64,000 bases of DNA from Vibrio mediterranei. GTDB lineage: Bacteria > Pseudomonadota > Gammaproteobacteria > Enterobacterales > Vibrionaceae. Below the pieces are notes generated by a model that did not search any database, had not been told where the DNA came from, and was given only the letters and a program-made list of their open reading frames with translations. Where the stretch lies: positions 558,001 to 622,000 of the forward strand of contig NZ_FLLQ01000002.1 of the NCBI RefSeq assembly GCF_900088415.1, read 5' to 3'. Made by a program: the position numbers and the translations under genes. Below are positions 57,756 to 64,000 of this stretch, in pieces. Every line of letters starts with the position of its first letter. The first letter of the stretch is position 1.

Positions 57756-57789
57756 AGATACGGTAAAGATTGTGCAGAATAGCTATTGG

Positions 57790-58617
57790 CTATTTGAGCT
57801 TGTAGATAATGCCCGGATTACAACGCACCATTTCAAATTGATCCGTCAGCCCCGTTAGCGACTCCGATGCGCCTAACAGCAAGTAACCACCTGGATTTAG
57901 GCTACGTGCCATTTGGTTCAGCACTTTAGACTTCATTTCAGGGGAGAAGTAAATCAGTACGTTACGACAAAAGATAATGTCGAACTTACCCAACAACGCA
58001 TACGAGTCCATCAGGTTTTGCGGACGAAAGTTCACCAAACGCTTTACGTTGTCTTTCACTTTCATCTTACCGTTACTGGTGTTTTCAAAAAACACTCGGC
58101 GACGCTCCGGTGATAGACCGCGACCCAACGCGAGGTTGTCATATTCTCCAAGACGACACATATCTAACATCGTCGACGAGATGTCCGTCGCGGTAATCGA
58201 CACGTTAGGGATCATTCCCGGCTTCTTGTTTTGTGTCTCCAAAACTGTCATCGCCATAGAATACGGTTCTTGACCAGAAGAGCTCGCAGCCGACCAAATT
58301 TTAATCGGTCGCTTGTTGGCGGCAAGTTCTGGGAGCAGTTTGTCGGACAACACCGTAAATGGGTAGTTATCTCTAAACCATAAGGTTTCGTTGGTGGTCA
58401 TGGCATCAACAGCGGCAACTCTTAACTCACGATTGCGTCCAGTAACCACATCTCTTAATAACTGAGACAAAGAGACTAGGCCGAATTTCGCCACCAACGG
58501 ACTTAAACGGCTGCGGACTAAATACTGTTTACTATCGCCAAGAACAATACCGCATTGGGACTCTAAAAAGCGGCTAAAATCACGATACTCTTGATCGCTT
58601 ATGGTTATCGCTGTCAT
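57790..58617 (-). CDS. cheR: CheR, chemoreceptor methyltransferase
   Basis: 275 residues. Helical N-terminal domain and a methyltransferase domain with the S-adenosylmethionine motif WSAASSSGQEPYSMAM and FDIIFCRNVLIYFSPEMK. It methylates receptors and opposes CheB. In the cheV-cheR pair beside flgB, apart from the main che block. Confidence 0.96.
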   Translation of the reverse strand: MTAITISDQEYRDFSRFLESQCGIVLGDSKQYLVRSRLSPLVAKFGLVSLSQLLRDVVTGRNRELRVAAVDAMTTNETLWFRDNYPFTVLSDKLLPELAANKRPIKIWSAASSSGQEPYSMAMTVLETQNKKPGMIPNVSITATDISSTMLDMCRLGEYDNLALGRGLSPERRRVFFENTSNGKMKVKDNVKRLVNFRPQNLMDSYALLGKFDIIFCRNVLIYFSPEMKSKVLNQMARSLNPGGYLLLGASESLTGLTDQFEMVRCNPGIIYKLK

Positions 58618-58692
58618 TCACTTCTCTATACTGCTTTGAAGGCTTGCTTTATACGCTTTTCTCAAGCGACTACAAGCTCTAATTTTGTTTGT

Positions 58693-59631
58693 TTAATTTG
58701 TCGGCAAAATGGCCGCTTTGACGGCGCCTCCCAATTCATCAGGGTTGAACTTCGCGATGAATTCGTTAGCCCCTACTCGCTCTACCATTGCTTGGTTAAA
58801 TACACCGCTTAACGATGTGTGCAAAATAATATGAAGATCTTTAAGATCGGGGTGACGGCGTACTTCTGCCGTTAGGGTATAGCCATCCATTTCAGGCATT
58901 TCAATATCAGAAATCAACAGGGAAATCTGATCATGAATATTGCCTTCAGCTGCCATCTCTGTCAGCTTGTTGTAAGCGTCTTTACCATCTTTCACCAAAA
59001 TGGACTCAAAGCCAATAGACTCAATGGCTCGTTGGACCTGTTTTCGTGCAACAGCGGAATCATCAGCAATCATAATACGCTTAACGATCTGCTTTTGCTC
59101 TTTCTCTTCAGCAGCGGCAATTTCCGTGGCGATATTGCTATCCATGGTCTCAACCACAGGCGAGATCTCAGCGAGAATCTTCTCAACATCCAGAATCTCA
59201 ACCAATTCATTGTCGATGTTGGTCACAGCTGTCAGGTAATTGGCTTTGCCTGCACCTTCAGGCGGCGGCAAAATCGATTCCCAATGCATGTTAATAATGC
59301 GTTCAACAGAGCTTACCAAAAATCCCTGTACGCTACGGTTAAACTCTGAGATAACCACAAAACAATTTTCAATGTCCGTTGTTGGTCGACCACCAACAGC
59401 AAGACTTAAATCGATCACTGAGATAGTTTGACCACGAATATGAGCCACCCCTTTGACAAGACGATGTAGGTTGGGCATGCGCGTTAATTTAGGGCACTGA
59501 AGCACTTCTTTAACTTTGAACACATTAATGCCGTAACGCTGGCGGCCCATCAGACGAAACGTCAGTAGCTCTAGTCGGTTTTGACCAACCAGTTGCGTTC
59601 GTTGATTCACCGAATCCAAGATACCGGTCAT
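58693..59631 (-). CDS. cheV: CheV, CheW-receiver fusion
   Basis: 312 residues: CheW-like domain (about 20-160, GVAHIRGQTISVIDLSLAVG) joined to a receiver domain (about 184-310) with phospho-acceptor D242 (LLISDIEMPEMDG). It couples receptors to CheA and acts in adaptation by phosphorylation. Divergent from flgA; 75 bases before cheR. Confidence 0.96.
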   Translation of the reverse strand: MTGILDSVNQRTQLVGQNRLELLTFRLMGRQRYGINVFKVKEVLQCPKLTRMPNLHRLVKGVAHIRGQTISVIDLSLAVGGRPTTDIENCFVVISEFNRSVQGFLVSSVERIINMHWESILPPPEGAGKANYLTAVTNIDNELVEILDVEKILAEISPVVETMDSNIATEIAAAEEKEQKQIVKRIMIADDSAVARKQVQRAIESIGFESILVKDGKDAYNKLTEMAAEGNIHDQISLLISDIEMPEMDGYTLTAEVRRHPDLKDLHIILHTSLSGVFNQAMVERVGANEFIAKFNPDELGGAVKAAILPTN

Positions 59632-59707
59632 AAGTTCATCTCCATCTCAAACTTTAAAGCTAAAAAAGTGATAGTCTACACAGGCAACAAGGAACCCGAG
59701 AAACAGA

Positions 59708-60454
59708 ATGCTGTATAATAAGACATCTTTTTTGTGTACATCCAGTTACAAAACGAGGTTAAGGCGCAACTGGCTTTCCCTCTGTATCGTCTGGCAAGCG
59801 TTATTCTTTAGTGTATTAACGCACGCAGCAACGCCTGAGCAAATAGAAAACATTCAAAAGGCTGCCCAAGCTCATGTTTTAAATACTATTGAGCAACCTA
59901 TCGGCGGTGAAATTGTTGCCACACCTGGGCGTATCGACTCTAGAGTACATGCAACAGATTGCCCCTCTCCGCTTTTGACCTCGTCGTCAAATACCCGCAA
60001 CACCAGCAGTAATGTCACCGTTTTAGTGGAGTGTCCGGAAGATAACTGGCGACTTTACGTACCCGTTCGAATGTCCATTTCCTTGCCCTTAGTGACCACA
60101 ACTCGCCCGTTATCACGAGGCAGTATTGTATCCAGTGACGATGTCACGATGAGCATGGTGGATAAGAACCGTTTTCGCCGCCAAGGTTTTACCGAGTTTG
60201 ACCAAGTGGTTGGTGCAAAACTTAAGAAAAACATGAAGATGGGTGATGTAATTGAGCGTAATGATGTCTGCGTTGTTTGTCGCAACGAAAAAGTCGTTAT
60301 TCGTGCAGTGAAAGGTGAAATGACCATCTCCACCAAAGGCACAGCACTTACCGATGGCGCTAATGGCGATCAAGTAAGAGTGAAAAATGACAAGTCTCAG
60401 CGTATAATTGAGGGTATTGTTACTGGCGTTGCGGAAATCACGGTTAATTTTTGA
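59708..60454 (+). CDS. flgA: FlgA, P-ring chaperone
   Basis: 248 residues. A basic N-terminus and hydrophobic segment ending THAATPEQ form a signal peptide, with the SAF-type C-terminal domain (RGSIVSSDDVTMSMVDKN, KMGDVIERNDVCVV, VKNDKSQRIIEGIV). FlgA assists FlgI assembly in the periplasm. The exact start is not certain because the N-terminal ~18 residues before the hydrophobic core are unusually long. Confidence 0.93.
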   Translation: MLYNKTSFLCTSSYKTRLRRNWLSLCIVWQALFFSVLTHAATPEQIENIQKAAQAHVLNTIEQPIGGEIVATPGRIDSRVHATDCPSPLLTSSSNTRNTSSNVTVLVECPEDNWRLYVPVRMSISLPLVTTTRPLSRGSIVSSDDVTMSMVDKNRFRRQGFTEFDQVVGAKLKKNMKMGDVIERNDVCVVCRNEKVVIRAVKGEMTISTKGTALTDGANGDQVRVKNDKSQRIIEGIVTGVAEITVNF

Positions 60455-60462
60455 TTTTTTCC

Positions 60463-60489
60463 TAAAGTAATCATTACGCTGGTCGATAT
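60463..60489 (+). promoter_or_regulatory. Sigma-28 promoter of flgMN
   Basis: TAAAG, 14 bases, GTCGATAT. Six of eight -10 positions match GCCGATAA. It lies just after the flgA stop, 50 bp upstream of flgM. Confidence 0.6.
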
Positions 60490-60539
60490 GCTCGATATAC
60501 AGGTAAACTATGCAAATTAGGCAACAAGAAGGCTAAACG

Positions 60540-60857
60540 ATGGCAGGCATTGATAATATTCGTTCTGGACAGACGCTAACGACGACAAGTCGCGCACCTG
60601 CCCGTTCGGAAGCAAGCAAAGACAGAAGTTCAGCTCAAGTTGGTCAATCATCAGCACAGCAAGATGCCGTAACACTAAGCCAAGGCGGTAAAGCCATTGG
60701 TCAAATGCATCAGCAAATGGCAAGTCAGCCTACCTTTGACGCGGCAAAAGTTGCGGCAATCAAAGAAGCAATCTCGAACGGTTCTTACACCGTCGATGCT
60801 GAAAAACTGGCAGACAACATGATGAAGTTCGAAGACGAACTTGGCGGATTACGCTAA
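60540..60857 (+). CDS. flgM: FlgM, anti-sigma-28 factor
   Basis: 105 residues: disordered N-terminal half, then the sigma-28 binding part (AKVAAIKEAISNGSYTVDAE and KLADNMMKFEDEL). It holds FliA until it is exported through the finished hook. AGAAGG precedes the ATG. Thirty-three bases from flgN. Confidence 0.95.
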   Translation: MAGIDNIRSGQTLTTTSRAPARSEASKDRSSAQVGQSSAQQDAVTLSQGGKAIGQMHQQMASQPTFDAAKVAAIKEAISNGSYTVDAEKLADNMMKFEDELGGLR

Positions 60858-60890
60858 ACAGGTTAACAGATAATACTCACAGGTATATTA

Positions 60891-61316
60891 ATGGCAGCAC
60901 TGGTTGATTTGGTTGAATACCAACTGAAAAATGCAAAAGCATTGTCTATGCTCCTCTCCGAGGAGACCAAAGCCATTACTGCTCGTGAATCATCTGAGAT
61001 TGAGCGATTTGCCAAAGAAAAGATGGCAATCATTGGTCAGCTTCAGCAAACCGATCAAAGACTGGCTCAACATCAAGATGTGGCAAGACTCACCGATGAA
61101 GCATTACTAGCTCAAAAGGTGGCCGACATTAAGTCGATTATCCTCGACTGCCAACAACTTAACGACATCAATGGGCAGAGTCTGCAACGCGCCCAATTAA
61201 GCTTTAATAAGCTCAATAACTTGATGCAGCAAAGTCATGGCAAAGTGGGCATGACTTACAACGCGGGCGGTCAGACCCACACTTTGTCGACATTAGGAAC
61301 CAACTTAAAAGCCTAA
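60891..61316 (+). CDS. flgN: FlgN, export chaperone for FlgK/FlgL
   Basis: 141 residues, predicted helical, with the FlgN-type LVEYQLKNAKALSMLLSEET and IILDCQQLNDINGQSLQRA regions. Operon with flgM; the strong two-way terminator follows. Confidence 0.93.
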   Translation: MAALVDLVEYQLKNAKALSMLLSEETKAITARESSEIERFAKEKMAIIGQLQQTDQRLAQHQDVARLTDEALLAQKVADIKSIILDCQQLNDINGQSLQRAQLSFNKLNNLMQQSHGKVGMTYNAGGQTHTLSTLGTNLKA

Positions 61317-61330
61317 TCTCTCAAATACAA

Positions 61331-61363
61331 AAAAGCGGCAACAGGAGAACTGTTGCCGCTTTT
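61331..61363. terminator. Bidirectional terminator between flgN and flgP
   Basis: A perfect 14-bp stem (AAAAGCGGCAACAG and its complement) with a 5-base loop, flanked by A-run on one side and T-run on the other, serves the convergent flgN and flgP. Confidence 0.93.
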
Positions 61364-61386
61364 TGCTATTATCTAGGGCGTTGATA

Positions 61387-61815
61387 TTAGAATAAGCTCT
61401 GACGTTTCTTCTCAGGTACTCGACGGATTTCACCGTAGTCTCTTAGACGATCCATCTTCTCAATATCGAGCAGCAGTTCAGTAACATAGCTGTCGCCTAC
61501 CTTATAGCTGCGAACTACTTCTGCACCACGAATGACACCATCTACCGCACCTGTCGTCGATTCAACACCCAAGCGTTGATCTTGTAAGTCAGCACGCGCA
61601 GACACTCGTAGGCCGTAGACTTGCTCTGCTAACTCACGGTAAGCGTCAATCTTAGAAGCACGCATAGCACGAACTTGCTTTTCTTCTTCATTACGTCCAG
61701 TTTGCTCGCTGATACTCGCATAGCCCACCGCCGTTAATGTGTTCTGGTCCATGGCTGTAATCGGAGTACAACCTATCATCACAAGCGCTACAAGCGCGGC
61801 AAATAAAAATCTCAT
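61387..61815 (-). CDS. flgP: FlgP, outer-membrane flagellar lipoprotein
   Basis: 142 residues with a lipobox MIGC (C16) and the LPP20-type KIDAYRELAEQVYGLRVSAR region. In Vibrio FlgP is needed for motility and helps build the ring around the L-ring. Nine bases from flgO. Confidence 0.93.
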   Translation of the reverse strand: MRFLFAALVALVMIGCTPITAMDQNTLTAVGYASISEQTGRNEEEKQVRAMRASKIDAYRELAEQVYGLRVSARADLQDQRLGVESTTGAVDGVIRGAEVVRSYKVGDSYVTELLLDIEKMDRLRDYGEIRRVPEKKRQSLF

Positions 61816-61824
61816 TATCCTTTC

Positions 61825-62460
61825 CTATGGGCGCAATATGACTGTATGAGGTGTCGTCATAGTCGGGTCTGAACGAATCAGAACGCCATCTTCGGTACGC
61901 ATTTGATTCAGCGTATCCAAATCACGGCCAATACGGTCAGCAGGCAAGAAGCCTTGAGCCGAAGCGACCACAATACGCGACTGCATGCCAACAACACGAG
62001 CATTAACCAGTACACCACCTTCCTGGCGTAACATGGTTCCCGTCAAGACGAACTGAATCTGCTGCTCTTGGGCCAGATCTTTCCAGTCACGACTTAGTAC
62101 GAAGTCGCCTTGGTTCGTCACCTGAATAGAGCCCGTTGTCTTGAAGTCAACAACCTTAAAGCCGCGGCGCTGAAGCTGGTAAATAAAGCCCTCTGATACC
62201 GAGTTCCCTAACCAGTTCGTCGCATCCATATTCTGCAAATCAACAAACGATGCCACCGCTATCGGAGTGCGAGACGACACACTAGTGTTCGATTCAACTA
62301 AGTCTTCCGTCAAACTCTCGACGAAATAATCCATCGTATGGCGAGGACTTTCCATCAGCATAAACTTACTGCCGGAATAGGATTCCTTACCGTTATAGAT
62401 TGGTGAGTAGGCACAAGCGGTCAGTGTTAACACTGATGCCATCAGGAGCCACTTTTTCAT
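61825..62460 (-). CDS. flgO: FlgO, outer-membrane flagellar lipoprotein
   Basis: 211 residues with lipobox LTAC (C16) and the FlgO domain (IAVASFVDLQNMDATNWLGN, SEGFIYQLQRRGFKVVDFKT, QFVLTGTMLRQEGGVLVNAR). It forms the flgOP pair and works with FlgT at the basal body in Vibrio. Divergent from flgT. Confidence 0.94.
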   Translation of the reverse strand: MKKWLLMASVLTLTACAYSPIYNGKESYSGSKFMLMESPRHTMDYFVESLTEDLVESNTSVSSRTPIAVASFVDLQNMDATNWLGNSVSEGFIYQLQRRGFKVVDFKTTGSIQVTNQGDFVLSRDWKDLAQEQQIQFVLTGTMLRQEGGVLVNARVVGMQSRIVVASAQGFLPADRIGRDLDTLNQMRTEDGVLIRSDPTMTTPHTVILRP

Positions 62461-62517
62461 TACACACTCTCCAAAAAGTTATTAATTGGATGGATAGGTT
62501 CCCTCCCTTTTCAAGGT

Positions 62518-62533
62518 TGGAACAATCCTTGCT
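62518..62533 (+). promoter_or_regulatory. Sigma-54 promoter of flgT
   Basis: TGGAACAATCCTTGCT with GG and GC 10 bases apart, on the + strand 89 bp upstream of flgT. One mismatch in the -24 box. No matching site was seen for flgOP. Confidence 0.65.
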
Positions 62534-62621
62534 ATTCTCATTCTGTCCTTAATAAGAAAGCCCGCTCCAATATTCGCTACAAACTAGCTAGCAAATATTG
62601 TTCCGCATTTGGATTGGTTGT

Positions 62622-63755
62622 ATGAAAAAAATCGTTTCTTCTTTAATTTCAACGGCATTGGTTACATTTAGTAGTAGCTCTGCCTTTGCTGCATGGTATG
62701 AAGTCACAGGTACTTCCACCATCGTCTCCTCTGAGAAAGCGGCAAGGATCTACGCACTAGAAGACGCCGTCTACAAAGCAGTAGACTTCTCCGGAGCTGA
62801 TATTGGTGGGCTTGCTAACTTAGCGCCGCTGCTCGAAGACGATAGAGAACAATACCAATTCATTGATTCCGAAGTTCGCCAGATCGTCATCGACGATCAG
62901 TACAAAAGCGGCAACCAAATGGTCGTGAAAGCGCGAATCGACATTTACCCGACGGCAAAGGCTTGCCATAACGAGCAATACAAAAAGACGTTTGGGGTGG
63001 CAATGTTTGATATCGTTGACCCACAACAAGCGGTCATGGGGCAAATATACGATTTAGGTGAAGACTTCAGCTCTGTTATCTCTAATCAGCTTGAACATCG
63101 CTCATACAGCTTTGTTTCGGTTGGTACCACACGCTATGAAATTAATAAACGCCAACCTGAACGTATAAAGATGATCGCCGAAGATCTGGGAGCTCAATAC
63201 TTAGTGACCGGGAAAATCCACGACTTGACGGCCACCATCACACAGGGCGGTTTACTGACAGACGATGTAATCAATCGCCAGTTTGCTATGGATATGTCGG
63301 TCTACGACGGCAAAACCGGCCATGAAATCTATCAACGTAATTACCGTGAAATCGCCCAGTGGCCATTTGCTAAAACCAGTAAAGTCGACACCAAAAGTGC
63401 TCGTTTCTGGACATCCGCTTACGGCGAAATGATCCAGAAAGTCAGCCGAAACATCATGCTCGATCTCGAAGCAGAGATCTCTTGTAAGATGACCTTGCCT
63501 GAAGTGGTCGCCTCTTACGGCAATAGAGTCACCATCGACTTAGGCCGAGTCCACGGTGTGCAAGCGGGAGACCGATTGCAACTTTGGCATACAGGCTCCT
63601 TTATCGACCAGAATGGTTTGCCGCGCAATAAAGTGAGTCAGAGCAACATCACCCTAACCGTGTCACGCGTCTATGAAAATGATGCTGAAGCAACCGTCGA
63701 CCAGCCAAGCCTCGCCAACAGTATTCAAATTGGTGACGTGATGAACAAACTGTAA
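62622..63755 (+). CDS. flgT: FlgT, H-ring protein of the basal body
   Basis: 377 residues from ATG 62622 (MKKIVSSLISTALVTF); the frame's earlier TTG is rejected. A signal peptide ends near SSAFAAWYE. Domains: N-terminal (WYEVTGTSTIVSSEKAARIY), middle FlgO-like region and a C-terminal beta domain (GNRVTIDLGRVHGVQAGDRL). FlgT builds the H-ring and helps anchor the T-ring/MotX-MotY. Confidence 0.95.
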   Translation: MKKIVSSLISTALVTFSSSSAFAAWYEVTGTSTIVSSEKAARIYALEDAVYKAVDFSGADIGGLANLAPLLEDDREQYQFIDSEVRQIVIDDQYKSGNQMVVKARIDIYPTAKACHNEQYKKTFGVAMFDIVDPQQAVMGQIYDLGEDFSSVISNQLEHRSYSFVSVGTTRYEINKRQPERIKMIAEDLGAQYLVTGKIHDLTATITQGGLLTDDVINRQFAMDMSVYDGKTGHEIYQRNYREIAQWPFAKTSKVDTKSARFWTSAYGEMIQKVSRNIMLDLEAEISCKMTLPEVVASYGNRVTIDLGRVHGVQAGDRLQLWHTGSFIDQNGLPRNKVSQSNITLTVSRVYENDAEATVDQPSLANSIQIGDVMNKL

Positions 63756-63810
63756 TAAATGTAGAAAAGCGACTTAACTTATTCAAATAATTGAGTATTA
63801 TTAGCCATAA

Positions 63811-63887
63811 GCTCCCGTGGCACAGCTGGATAGCGCGGCCCCCTCCTAAGGGGCAGGTCACAGGTTCGAATCCTGTCGGGAGCGCCA
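63811..63887 (+). tRNA. tRNA-Arg(CCT)
   Basis: A 77-base cloverleaf with CCA encoded: acceptor GCTCCCG/CGGGAGC, anticodon stem GCCCC/GGGGC, anticodon loop CTCCTAA giving CCT (reads AGG), T-loop TTCGAAT. Fifty-five bases after flgT. Confidence 0.97.
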
Positions 63888-63895
63888 TTTAAAAC

Positions 63896-63927
63896 AATGA
63901 CTTAGCATAAACTTTGGCTAGGTCATT
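63896..63927 (+). terminator. Terminator after tRNA-Arg
   Basis: An 11-bp stem with one G-T pair (AATGACTTAGC / GCTAGGTCATT) and a 10-base loop, followed by TTTGTTTG. Confidence 0.75.
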
Positions 63928-64000
63928 TTTGTTTGTGTCCACAAAACGTCCACACCTATTTGAAGCTCAAGGATTTTTGAATGAATATGAATAGAGACAC

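Noticed and set aside
59683..59698. Weak sigma-54-like site upstream of cheV (CGGGTTCCTTGTTGCC)
   Set aside because: GG/GC spacing and TTGC fit, but the -24 box matches TGGCAC poorly; not strong enough to list as a promoter.
60526..60541. GG-N10-GC pattern just before flgM
   Set aside because: The -12 part reads AAGGCT, not TTGC, and it overlaps the flgM ribosome site; the sigma-28-like site is a better promoter.
1..64000. CRISPR arrays, insertion sequences or prophage genes
   Set aside because: No regularly spaced repeats, transposase or phage-like genes were seen; nearly all sequence is explained by housekeeping flagellar, chemotaxis and ccm genes.

Overview
The window is a Vibrio-type (Vibrionaceae, Gammaproteobacteria) chromosomal segment. 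This rests on gene content and order: an mlaA-ccm block, then one polar flagellum and chemotaxis region that includes flrA/flrBC, flhF/flhG, parC/parP, flaG/flaI, several flagellins and flgO/flgP/flgT. No insertion sequence, CRISPR array or phage gene is visible inside the block.

Layout. 1-747: mlaA, cut by the window edge. 943-7951: the cytochrome c maturation operon, transcribed right to left as ccmA-B-C-D-E-F-G-H-I. 8241-20914: flhA-flhF-flhG-fliA-cheY-cheZ-cheA-cheB-parC-parP-cheW-DUF2802, also leftward, with a sigma-54-type promoter before flhA and a terminator after the last gene. 21042-28366: fliK-L-M-N-O-P-Q-R-flhB. 28487-34246: fliE-F-G-H-I-J. 34377-38504: the regulators flrA, flrB, flrC. 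38741-41904: flaG-fliD-flaI-fliS. 42043-46253: three flagellin genes, each with its own promoter. 46600-49673: flgK-flgL. 49880-54346: flgF-G-H-I-J. 54634-57499: flgB-C-D-E. 57790-59631: cheV-cheR. 59708-61316 on the + strand: flgA, flgM-flgN. 61387-62460: flgO-flgP. 62622-63755 on the + strand: flgT. 63811-63887: tRNA-Arg(CCT).

How it works together. FlrA (sigma-54 activator) should drive flhA and flrBC. FlrB/FlrC should then drive the sigma-54 basal body, hook and core flagellin units. FliA (sigma-28), held by FlgM until the hook is complete, should drive the remaining flagellins and flgM. Nine sites with the -24 GG / -12 GC spacing of sigma-54 promoters sit in front of flhA, fliK, fliE, flrB, one flagellin, flgK, flgF, flgB and flgT. 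Three sigma-28-like sites sit before two flagellins and flgM. FlhF/FlhG set pole and number of flagella; ParC/ParP with CheA/CheW place the chemotaxis array at the pole.

The most interesting non-coding signals are a sigma-54 promoter lying in the loop of the flrA terminator hairpin, a recurrent terminator-next-to-sigma-54-promoter layout, structured leader and trailer regions of the sigma-54 flagellin, a GGCAA motif cluster before flgF, and repeated peptide modules in CheA and FliD. I found no clearly undescribed multi-gene system: this is a well-known pathway with several local features worth checking.
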